Shown here piece after piece: positions 1 to 5,634 of a stretch of DNA of 8,056 nucleotides. The notes beneath the pieces were generated by a model that was given only the letters and a program-made list of their open reading frames with translations, had not been told where the DNA came from and ran no database searches. Within the stretch, counting starts at the first letter, position 1, and the number at the start of each line of letters is the position of its first letter. A program made the position numbers and the translations under genes. This DNA is from Kiritimatiellia bacterium (GTDB lineage Bacteria > Verrucomicrobiota > Kiritimatiellia > RFP12 > UBA1067), in assembly GCA_017412325.1 (NCBI GenBank), contig JAFPYE010000133.1:1-8056 (forward strand), given 5' to 3'.

Positions 1-1341
1 CACCGTCGCGACGCCGCCCCACGCGCCGTCGTTGACGAGGCTCGCGACCGTCTCGCTCACGCCGAGCTTCTCGAGCGCGCCGCCGATCAGCGCGCCGATG
101 CCGGGCACCCACACGCCGAACTGCGACGGATCGGGCTCCTCGTATTCCTTCGCCGCCGCATAGGCCGCCTCGTCCACGTCCCACGTCTCGGCGATTTCAC
201 CCGTTTCCTCGTCTTCGACGGATGCCGTCTTCTCGCCTGCCTCGAACGCGGCAATCGTCGCTTCGGCCTTTGCGAACGCGCCCTGCGCGTCCTCGAATTC
301 CATGCCTTTGTACTTGCCTTCGGCGGTGCACGCGTGCGTCGTGAACGGAAGGTGCCATCCGTCGCCAAGGAATCCGTCGTTCGCCCAGTCGGTGAGGATG
401 GTTCCCGGACCGCCGTCGGCGACCGCGAGCCACCACATCACGCAGAGCGAGAGGATGAAGATCGGGAGCGCGAGGATGCGGTTCGTGACGATCCGGTCGA
501 TCTTGTCCGAGAGCGTCGCCTTGTTCTTCCTGATCTCGCTCTTCGTGAGCGCCTTGGACATGAGGTTCTGGATGAACTCGTAGCGCTGGTTCGTGATGAT
601 CGACTCCGCGTCGTCGTCCAGCTCCTTCTCGCAGTCGCGGATGTGCTCCTCGATGTGCTTCATGAGCCCCACGCCGATGTCGAGGTTCTGGATGATCTCG
701 CGGTCGCGCTCGAAGATCTTGATCGCGTACCAGCGGATCGACCTCGCCGGCACTTTGCCCTGGATGGACTCCTCGATGTGCGCGATCGCGTGCTCGACGG
801 AGCCGGTGAAGACGTGCGGCACCTCGCCCGGCTTCTTCGCCTGCGCCGCGGCCCCGGCGAGCTCGACGGCCTTCTTCGCCGCCTCGACGCCGCCTTCGCC
901 CTTGAGCGCGCTGATGCCGACGACTTCGCAGCGGAGCGCCTTGGCGATCTTCGCGAAGTCGATCCGGTCGCCGTTCTTCTTCACGACGTCCATCATGTTG
1001 ACGGCCATCACCATCGGCAGCCCCAGCTCCGCGAGCTGCGTGGAGAGGTAGAGGTTGCGCTCGATGTTCGTGCCGTCGACGATGTTGAGGATCGCGTCGG
1101 GATTCTCCTCGACGAGGAAGCGCCGCGACACCTTCTCCTCCAGCGAGTAGGGCGAGAGCGAATAGATACCGGGGAGGTCCTGGATGACGACGTCCGCGTC
1201 GCCCTTGAGGATGCCGTCCTTCTTCTCGACAGTCACGCCCGGCCAGTTGCCGACGTATTGGTTGGAGCCGGTCAGCGCGTTGAACAGCGTCGTCTTGCCC
1301 GAGTTCGGGTTGCCCGCGAGGGCGATCTTGATATTAGCCAT
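1..1341 (-). CDS. feoB: Ferrous iron transporter FeoB, N-terminal 447 residues (cut by window edge)
   Basis: FeoB is the inner-membrane Fe2+ permease with an N-terminal cytoplasmic G-protein domain. All G motifs are visible: G1 GNPNSGKT at residues 10-17, switch threonine T37 after WPGV, G3 DLPG at 55-58, G4 NMMD at 115-118 and G5 SAL at 144-146. A helical regulatory segment runs to about 285, and the first membrane helix is at about 289-308. A long loop follows (about 309-412), with residues 341-407 carrying 20 acidic and 5 basic residues. The family segment around VPGIGALIGG then leads towards the next helix, where the window ends still in frame. The start at 1341 is supported by an AGAGG Shine-Dalgarno seven bases upstream and by alignment of the G1 motif. 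It is the third gene of the feo operon, 41 bases after feoA. The only oddity is the enlarged loop after helix 1; family identity is secure. Confidence 0.97.
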   Translation of the reverse strand, partial: MANIKIALAGNPNSGKTTLFNALTGSNQYVGNWPGVTVEKKDGILKGDADVVIQDLPGIYSLSPYSLEEKVSRRFLVEENPDAILNIVDGTNIERNLYLSTQLAELGLPMVMAVNMMDVVKKNGDRIDFAKIAKALRCEVVGISALKGEGGVEAAKKAVELAGAAAQAKKPGEVPHVFTGSVEHAIAHIEESIQGKVPARSIRWYAIKIFERDREIIQNLDIGVGLMKHIEEHIRDCEKELDDDAESIITNQRYEFIQNLMSKALTKSEIRKNKATLSDKIDRIVTNRILALPIFILSLCVMWWLAVADGGPGTILTDWANDGFLGDGWHLPFTTHACTAEGKYKGMEFEDAQGAFAKAEATIAAFEAGEKTASVEDEETGEIAETWDVDEAAYAAAKEYEEPDPSQFGVWVPGIGALIGGALEKLGVSETVASLVNDGAWGGVATV

Positions 1342-1382
1342 ATCTAAACCTCTTGCTAAAAATTTTTCGTTTGCACCGACGA

Positions 1383-1607
1383 CTAGTCGCCAACCTCGAT
1401 CCGAGCCGCCTCGTCCTTGCGGATCGACAGCTCGTATCCGCGGATGGTCAGCTCGATGGGGTCGCCGAGCGGCGCCACCTTGCGGACGGTCACCGCGGTG
1501 CCCTTGGTCAGTCCCATGTCCATGATGCGGCGCTTGACGGCGCCCTCCCCGTTCAGCTTGGCGACGGTTGCGCTTTCTCCGACCTGCAGTTGATCCAACG
1601 TCTTCAT
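1383..1607 (-). CDS. feoA: FeoA family protein (classical type)
   Basis: A 74-residue SH3-like FeoA protein, the usual small cytoplasmic partner of FeoB in ferrous iron uptake. The family signature is complete: GEGAVKRRIMDMGLTKG around residues 20-36, then KVAPLGDPIELTIRGYELSIRK at about 43-64 (the APLGDP turn and RGYELS strand are diagnostic). The length equals the family norm. The start at 1607 has an AAAGGA ribosome site eight bases upstream. It lies 25 bases after the first feoA-like gene and 41 bases before feoB, so the three are almost certainly co-transcribed. FeoA is thought to modulate FeoB activity or assembly; that role comes from the family, not this sequence. Confidence 0.96.
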   Translation of the reverse strand: MKTLDQLQVGESATVAKLNGEGAVKRRIMDMGLTKGTAVTVRKVAPLGDPIELTIRGYELSIRKDEAARIEVGD

Positions 1608-1632
1608 GTTGTCTGTCCTTTCGTGAAACGGT

Positions 1633-1854
1633 TCATTCCGGCCGCACCATCACGCGCGCGGCCACGTCGGGATTGATGGCGATGCGGCTGTCGTGCACGC
1701 CGACGATCATGCTCCCGTCGGTGACCTGCACCACCGCGACGACCGCGCCGGCGATCAGGCCCAGCGATCCCAGGTGCTTGCGCACCGCGTCCGTGCCCGT
1801 GATCGCCATCACGCGCACCTTGTCTCCCACCTTCATCAGCTTCAACGGCACCAT
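1633..1854 (-). CDS. Second FeoA-domain protein, first gene of the feo operon
   Basis: A 73-residue FeoA-domain (SH3-like) protein clearly different from the downstream FeoA. It has the KVGDKVRV opening, AVRKHLGSLGLIAG at about 23-36 (the counterpart of the RRxxxMGLxxG turn), a VVQVTDGSMIVGV strand and the DSRIAINPDVAARVMV ending. It lacks the APLGDP and RGYELS segments. This divergent form often precedes a classical FeoA and FeoB in gut Firmicutes and related anaerobes. I chose the ATG at 1854 because AAGGGA lies seven bases upstream and the length then fits the family. An in-frame ATG at 1920 would add 22 non-family residues and lies upstream of the predicted transcription start. Its separate function is unknown; a second modulator of FeoB is the natural inference. 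Confidence 0.93.
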   Translation of the reverse strand: MVPLKLMKVGDKVRVMAITGTDAVRKHLGSLGLIAGAVVAVVQVTDGSMIVGVHDSRIAINPDVAARVMVRPE

Positions 1855-1897
1855 TGGTCTTTCCCTTTGCTTACATTCTTTGCCCCGACAAATTCCA

Positions 1898-1911
1898 TTA
1901 GTCCGGGCTAA
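1898..1911 (-). promoter_or_regulatory. Candidate metalloregulator operator, TTAG-N6-CTAA palindrome
   Basis: A 14-base inverted repeat, TTAGTCCGGGCTAA on the plus strand, is symmetric at 12 of 14 positions (the exception is a T/G pair at positions 5 and 10). It lies just downstream of the predicted start of feo transcription and 44 bases before the first feoA-like start codon. TTAG and CTAA half-sites resemble the outer halves of DtxR/IdeR-type boxes. Repression of an Fe2+ uptake operon by such a regulator would make sense, but the assignment is inference from one site. Confidence 0.4.
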
Positions 1912-1920
1912 GTGACGCAT

Positions 1921-1950
1921 AGGATATCATATTTGCCCTTGAGTTAGCAA
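1921..1950 (-). promoter_or_regulatory. Predicted sigma-70-type promoter of the feo operon
   Basis: Read on the minus strand, TTGCTA at 1950-1945 is followed after 18 bases by an extended -10, TG-A-TATCCT, at 1929-1921. This predicts transcription from about 1914 and a leader of roughly 60 bases before the first feoA-like start codon. The stretch is strikingly AT-rich against its GC-rich surroundings. The -10 is only a partial match, so the exact hexamers are uncertain. Confidence 0.5.
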
Positions 1951-1953
1951 GGG
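1936..1953. repeat. Inverted repeat CCCTTG-N6-CAAGGG over the feo -35 box
   Basis: A perfect 6-base inverted repeat with a 6-base centre, overlapping the proposed -35 element of the feo promoter. A direct repeat AGTTAG occurs at 1942-1947 and 1957-1962. No T-run follows on either strand, so it does not look like an intrinsic terminator for the upstream branching enzyme gene. An operator is possible; chance is not excluded. Confidence 0.35.
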
Positions 1954-1979
1954 GAAAGTTAGAGAAATTTAATCTTTGT

Positions 1980-1993
1980 CGCCGGGCCCGGCG
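1980..1993. repeat. Perfect 14-base GC palindrome after the glgB stop
   Basis: CGCCGGGCCCGGCG is its own reverse complement and begins about ten bases past the branching-enzyme stop codon. As RNA it could fold into a 5-base-pair stem with a GGCC loop. The following minus-strand bases are AT-rich (ACAAAGATTAAATTT) but contain no real U-run. It could be a weak or factor-dependent transcript end for glgB, or simply GC-rich coincidence. Confidence 0.3.
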
Positions 1994-2002
1994 CCGCCGC
2001 CC

Positions 2003-4030
2003 CTACGCCCGCTTCAGGACGAGCGCGGTGCGCGCGGGCAGGTAGAGCCGGATCTGCTGGACGAGCTCGTCCCTGTCGGGCACGACCGCCGGGACGAATT
2101 CCTGTCCCGCCGCCACGCGCCCCTGCCCGCCGAAGCGCACCTCGTCGGAATCGAAGAGATGGCGCCACGTCGTCGCCGGCGGCACGAGGACGCCGTAGTC
2201 GGTGTAGGAGTTGACGGGATGGAAGTTGAAGACGAAGAGCAAGTCGCCGCGCACGAACGCGAGCACCTTGTCCGGCTCGTTCGCGACGAGCTGCAGCGGG
2301 CGGGCGCTTTCGACCGCGCGCGAGGCGCCGATCGCGTTCACCATCGTCTCGTCGAAGTCGCCGAGCGCCTTGAAGCGCAGGTTCGGATCGTCCCGCAGCG
2401 ACCACTGCCGCCGCGCGTGCGCGTAGCTCCAGCCGTTTTCCTGCCGCGGGAAGTCGATCCATTCGGGATGGCCGAACTCGTTGCCCATGAAGTTCAGGTA
2501 GGCGCCGCCGTTCAGGGCGAGCGTGGCGAGGCGCGCCATCTTGTGGAGCGCGATCGCGCGCTCCACCTCCAGCCCGTGCTGGTCCTTGCCCATGCCCCAG
2601 TAGATCGCCGCGTCGGCAAGCTGGAAGAAGAACGTCTTGCCGCCGACGAGCGCCTGGTCGTGGCTCTCGACGTAGCTGACGACCTTCTCCTCCGCGCGCT
2701 TGTTCGTGAGCTCGTAGAAGAGCCCGCCCATCGACCAGTCGTCGTCGCGCACCTTCTCCGCGAGCTTGAACCAGTAGTCCGGCTCGCCCATCGCCATGCG
2801 GTAGTCGAAGCCGATGCCGCAGTCCTCGACAGGCGCCGCGCAGCCGGGCATGCCGCTGACGTCCTCGGCGATCGTGATCGCGTGCGGGTTCACCGCGTGG
2901 ATGACGCGGTTGGCGAGGTTGAGGTAGGCCCACGCGTCGTCGTCCATCGAGCCGTTGAAGTAGAGCGCGTATTCGGTGAAGGCGTCGCCGAGGCCGTGGT
3001 TCCAGAAGAGCATGGAGGTGACGCCGTCGAAGCGGTAGCCGTCGAACTTGTATTCGTCGAGCCAGAAGCGGCAGTTCGACAGCAGGAAGTGCAGCACCTT
3101 GTGCTTGCCGTAGTCGAAGCAGCGGCTGTCCCACGCCGTATGCCAGCCCTTCGGCCCCGAATGGAAATACTGCCAGTCGGTGCCGTCGAAGCAGGAGAGC
3201 CCGTCGCGCTCGTTCTTGACGGCGTGCGAATGCACGAGGTCCATGATGACCCTGAGGCCCATCCCGTGCGCCGTGTCGATCAGCGACTTCAGCTCGTCCG
3301 GCGTGCCAAAGCGCGAGGACGCGGCAAAGAAGCTGGAGACGTGGTAGCCGAAGCTGCCGTAGTAGGGATGCTCCATGATCGCCATCAGCTGCACCGTGTT
3401 GTAGCCCGCCTTCTTGATGCGCGGCAGGATGTTGTCGCGGAACTCGGCGTAGCTGGCGACCTTCTCCTCCTCCGAGCCCATGCCGACGTGCGCCTCGTAG
3501 ATGAGCGGCGTGAACGCGTCCTTCTTCGCCTTCACGGACGGGCTCTCGTGCTGCCACACGTAGGGCTGGGGCGGGTCGTAGACCTGCGCGCAGAAGAGCT
3601 TGGACGCCTCGTCCTGGCGCACGTAGCGCGCATAGGCGGGGATGCGCTCGCCGTGTCCGCCCTCCCAGCGCATCTCCAGCCGGAAGTTGTCGCCGTGGCA
3701 AATCAGCTCGACGGGGATTTCGCGCTCCCAGTCGTCCGTGCCGGGCTTGCGGAAGATCTCGAAGCGCGGGTCGATCTTCCACTTCGAGAAGTCGCCGACG
3801 AGCCACATGCTCGTCGCGTTCGGCGCCCACTCGCGGAAGACCCAGTGCGCCTTCTTGCGCCCGCACCCCTTCACCTTGTGGAGCCCGTAGTACTCGTGCG
3901 CGCTCGCCCAGTCCGCGAGCGGCATCTTGCCGCCCGTCAGCTGCCCGACGAGCGCGAGCGCGTGTTCGGCACGACCGCGGATCGCGCCTTCGAACGGTTT
4001 CAGGTAGGCATCATCCAAGAGTTTCGCCAT
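2003..4030 (-). CDS. glgB: 1,4-alpha-glucan branching enzyme, eukaryotic-type (GH13_8-like)
   Basis: This 675-residue cytoplasmic enzyme cuts an alpha-1,4-glucan chain and re-attaches it by an alpha-1,6 bond, making branch points in glycogen. An N-terminal CBM48-like domain (about 45-160, with the WLVGDFSKW strand at 76-84) precedes a GH13 TIM barrel. Active-site regions: DLVHSH at 264-269; GYRFDGVTSM at 331-340 with nucleophile D335; TIAEDVSGMP at 386-395 with acid/base E389; and VESHDQALVG at 454-463 with transition-state aspartate D458. A C-terminal beta domain closes the protein. The VLHFLLSN, DEYKFDGYRFDGVTSM and ESHDQALVG wording and the length match plant/animal GBE1 rather than the E. 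coli GlgB type. The start at 4030 is set by AGGAGG six bases upstream; an earlier in-frame ATG at 4066 coincides with the expected transcription start. No other glycogen genes are in the window. Confidence 0.95.
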   Translation of the reverse strand: MAKLLDDAYLKPFEGAIRGRAEHALALVGQLTGGKMPLADWASAHEYYGLHKVKGCGRKKAHWVFREWAPNATSMWLVGDFSKWKIDPRFEIFRKPGTDDWEREIPVELICHGDNFRLEMRWEGGHGERIPAYARYVRQDEASKLFCAQVYDPPQPYVWQHESPSVKAKKDAFTPLIYEAHVGMGSEEEKVASYAEFRDNILPRIKKAGYNTVQLMAIMEHPYYGSFGYHVSSFFAASSRFGTPDELKSLIDTAHGMGLRVIMDLVHSHAVKNERDGLSCFDGTDWQYFHSGPKGWHTAWDSRCFDYGKHKVLHFLLSNCRFWLDEYKFDGYRFDGVTSMLFWNHGLGDAFTEYALYFNGSMDDDAWAYLNLANRVIHAVNPHAITIAEDVSGMPGCAAPVEDCGIGFDYRMAMGEPDYWFKLAEKVRDDDWSMGGLFYELTNKRAEEKVVSYVESHDQALVGGKTFFFQLADAAIYWGMGKDQHGLEVERAIALHKMARLATLALNGGAYLNFMGNEFGHPEWIDFPRQENGWSYAHARRQWSLRDDPNLRFKALGDFDETMVNAIGASRAVESARPLQLVANEPDKVLAFVRGDLLFVFNFHPVNSYTDYGVLVPPATTWRHLFDSDEVRFGGQGRVAAGQEFVPAVVPDRDELVQQIRLYLPARTALVLKRA

Positions 4031-4036
4031 GCAGGA

Positions 4037-4042
4037 CCTCCT
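4037..4042 (-). promoter_or_regulatory. Strong Shine-Dalgarno of glgB
   Basis: AGGAGG on the minus strand, six bases before the ATG at 4030. It is the best ribosome site in the window and decides the start codon over the in-frame ATG 36 bases further upstream. Confidence 0.85.
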
Positions 4043-4075
4043 CGCGCCTTGTTGCAGCGCGTTCATGTGCCGTGA

Positions 4076-4105
4076 ATTTTACCACGAAACGACCCTTGCG
4101 GTCAA
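4076..4105 (-). promoter_or_regulatory. Sigma-70-type promoter of glgB
   Basis: On the minus strand TTGACC (4105-4100) is followed after 18 bases by TAAAAT (4081-4076), with a TG one base before the -10 (extended -10). Both hexamers match consensus at five of six positions. Transcription would begin near 4069, giving a leader of about 40 bases. The -35 box overlaps the TGA stop of the HAD gene, so glgB can be expressed independently of the upstream pair. Confidence 0.72.
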
Positions 4106-4752
4106 GTCTCGTCGCTTTTCAGGTAGCGGAGCAGCTCGTCCATCCGGTTGATGCGGATTGTTGCGCGCGCGTCGCCCTGCCGCCCGAAGCCGAACGTGCA
4201 GAACGCGCCCTTGACGCCCGCGTTCGTCGCGCACTGCAAGTCCGTCCAGTTGTCGCCCACCATCCAGTCGTGCGACGAGAGCCGATGGCCGCGCATCCGC
4301 GCCGCGCACTCCCGCAGCGGCAGCGCGCTCGGCTTCATCTCCACGCAGTCGCCGCCCGCCACCACCGCGTTGCCGAAGTAGCGCGTCAGCCCGAAATGCT
4401 CCAGGATCGCCATCGTCGCGAAACGCGGCTTGGCGGTGTTGACGCCGAGAAGCCACCCCCGGTCGTGCAGCTCTGCCAGCGTCGGACGCACGGTCGGATA
4501 CAGCTCCACCGATTCCAGCGCGTGCTCGGCGTAGTGCGAGCGGAAGATATCCCAGAGCTTCTCCACCTCGTCCGCCCGTTCGGGAATCGCGTGCGCGAGC
4601 AGGTATTTCGCGCCCTGCCCGACGTGGCAGAGCACCGCGTCCTGCGGCAGGTCGGCGAGCCCCAGGTCGCGTCGCGTATGGTTGACGGTCGCCGCCAGAT
4701 CGGCGCGCGTATCGGCGAGCGTGCCGTCCAGGTCAAAGAAGCATGCGTTCAT
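4102..4752 (-). CDS. HAD-superfamily phosphatase, phosphoglycolate phosphatase-like
   Basis: A 216-residue haloacid-dehalogenase-type phosphatase. Motif I is DLDGT with nucleophile D7 and acid/base D9. The motif II region is GVNTAKP at 103-109 (likely T106), motif III lysine is K140 in EMKPSALP, and motif IV is GDNWTD at 166-171 with metal-binding D167 and D171. An alpha-helical cap (about 16-85, with DLAATVNHTRRDLG and GQGAKYLL) matches the Gph/PGP subfamily, which removes phosphate from 2-phosphoglycolate or other small phosphoesters. The true substrate cannot be read from sequence. The ATG at 4752 has GGAGG eight bases upstream and places motif I at the N-terminus; the open frame continues upstream to 4911 but only as an overlap with the YggS gene. 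It lies 14 bases after that gene, probably co-transcribed and translationally linked, since the ribosome site directly follows the YggS stop. Confidence 0.93.
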   Translation of the reverse strand: MNACFFDLDGTLADTRADLAATVNHTRRDLGLADLPQDAVLCHVGQGAKYLLAHAIPERADEVEKLWDIFRSHYAEHALESVELYPTVRPTLAELHDRGWLLGVNTAKPRFATMAILEHFGLTRYFGNAVVAGGDCVEMKPSALPLRECAARMRGHRLSSHDWMVGDNWTDLQCATNAGVKGAFCTFGFGRQGDARATIRINRMDELLRYLKSDET

Positions 4753-4766
4753 CCGTCCCGCCTCCG

Positions 4767-5555
4767 CTAGTCCAAGATGCGCACCGTCGGCCCCGCGCCC
4801 GAATAGGAGTCGAGCCCGCCGCCCGCCGTGCCGTCGTCGTCGCCCACGGTGGCGCGGACGGCCTTCACCTTCGGCCGCTCGCCGAAGAGCACCGTCCCCA
4901 GCCGCACCCACGTCGCGCCCTCCTCCACGGCCACCTCGTAGTCGCCGCTCATGCCCATCGACAGGCGCGGCAGCTTCACGCCGAGCGCCGCTTCCGTCGC
5001 GTCGCGCAGCTCGCGCAGCTTGCGGAAATACGGCCGTGAATCCTCGGGGTTCTCGCTCAGGGGCGCCATCGTCATCAGCCCTTCGACGGTGACGCGCGGG
5101 CAGTCACGGCAGATGTGCGCGACCGTCGGCGCGACTTCCTCGGGCTTCATGCCGTTCTTCGACTTCTCGCCCGAGACGTTGACTTCCAGAAGGATGTGCG
5201 GCTGCGCGCCGATGGCGTCGGCAATCAGGTTGAGGCGGTCGGCGAGCTTGACGGAATCGACGGAATGGATGAAGTCGAAGATCTCCAGCGCAGGCCGCAC
5301 CTTGTTCGACTGCAGATGCCCGATAAGGTGCCAGTCCATCCCGCCGACCGCCGCCGCCTTCTTCCACGCGGCCTCCTGCACCTTGTTTTCGCCGACGATC
5401 CGCAGCCCTGCGTCGCGCGCCTCGCGCACGACGTCCTCGCCGTGCGTCTTCGTGACGGCGATAATCTCCACCTCGGCCGGATCGCGCCCCGCCCGTTTCG
5501 CGGCCGCGGCGATTCGGCCGCGCACCTCCTCCAGAATTTCGCTCAGTTCTTTCAT
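4767..5555 (-). CDS. YggS/PLPBP family pyridoxal-phosphate-binding protein
   Basis: A 262-residue single-domain PLP protein of the YggS/PROSC family, with the fold of the alanine racemase N-terminal domain. The family takes part in vitamin B6 and amino-acid homeostasis and has no firmly established enzymatic reaction. PLP would bind lysine K36 in AVTKTHGE. Other family marks are GENKVQEA at 55-62, WHLIGHLQSNK at 75-85, IHSVDS at 96-101, LLEVNVSGEKSKNG at 122-135, and SMGMSGDYEVAVEEGATWVRLGTVLFG at 199-225. Family members usually stop shortly after the FGER motif (about 227); here a glycine- and aspartate-rich tail of about 35 residues follows, ending GPTVRILD. I chose the ATG at 5555 because the family begins there (MKELSEILEEV) and the earlier in-frame ATG at 5615 lies upstream of the predicted -10. 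The ribosome site is weak (GGAA close to the ATG). First gene of an operon with the HAD phosphatase. Confidence 0.94.
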   Translation of the reverse strand: MKELSEILEEVRGRIAAAAKRAGRDPAEVEIIAVTKTHGEDVVREARDAGLRIVGENKVQEAAWKKAAAVGGMDWHLIGHLQSNKVRPALEIFDFIHSVDSVKLADRLNLIADAIGAQPHILLEVNVSGEKSKNGMKPEEVAPTVAHICRDCPRVTVEGLMTMAPLSENPEDSRPYFRKLRELRDATEAALGVKLPRLSMGMSGDYEVAVEEGATWVRLGTVLFGERPKVKAVRATVGDDDGTAGGGLDSYSGAGPTVRILD

Positions 5556-5593
5556 CGTTCCGTCTGCGCTTCCGCGCCCCTGTTTGTTGGTGT

Positions 5594-5602
5594 AGTATAT
5601 CA
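5594..5602 (-). promoter_or_regulatory. Extended -10 promoter of the YggS gene
   Basis: TG-A-TATACT on the minus strand. It predicts transcription from about 5587 and a leader of about 31 bases before the ATG at 5555. No good -35 hexamer is visible 16-18 bases upstream, consistent with dependence on the extended -10. It faces away from the -10 of the plus-strand hydrolase. Confidence 0.6.
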
Positions 5603-5618
5603 CATCCGCCCTCATTTA

Positions 5619-5627
5619 TGTTATACT
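5619..5627 (+). promoter_or_regulatory. Extended -10 promoter of the MBL hydrolase, leaderless configuration
   Basis: TG-T-TATACT ends only seven bases before the ATG at 5635, so the expected first transcribed base is at or next to the A of the start codon. No Shine-Dalgarno sequence lies before that ATG. The -35 position carries no recognisable hexamer and overlaps the -10 of the divergent YggS promoter. Confidence 0.6.
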
Positions 5628-5634
5628 CTGCGGC

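Noticed and set aside
334..1347. A 337-codon open frame opposite feoB
   Set aside because: The minus strand carries all FeoB G motifs in one uninterrupted frame; the plus frame gives an Asp/Arg/Val-rich product with no family signature.
1855..1920. A longer start for the first FeoA-like gene at 1920
   Set aside because: The added residues are not FeoA-like, the ATG lies upstream of the predicted transcription start, and the ATG at 1854 has a good ribosome site.
1936..1993. An intrinsic terminator for glgB
   Set aside because: Two small inverted repeats exist, but neither is followed by a U-run on the minus strand.
4031..4066. A longer start for glgB at 4066
   Set aside because: It falls at about the predicted transcription start and has no ribosome site, whereas AGGAGG precedes the ATG at 4030.
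1976..4075. A 699-codon open frame on the plus strand, opposite glgB
   Set aside because: It is antisense to a complete branching enzyme with all catalytic motifs. The translation is an Arg/Val/Glu-rich low-complexity product, as expected from the reverse strand of GC-rich codons, with no family motif.
5556..5615. A longer start for the YggS protein at 5615
   Set aside because: It is upstream of the predicted -10 box and adds 20 residues outside the family.
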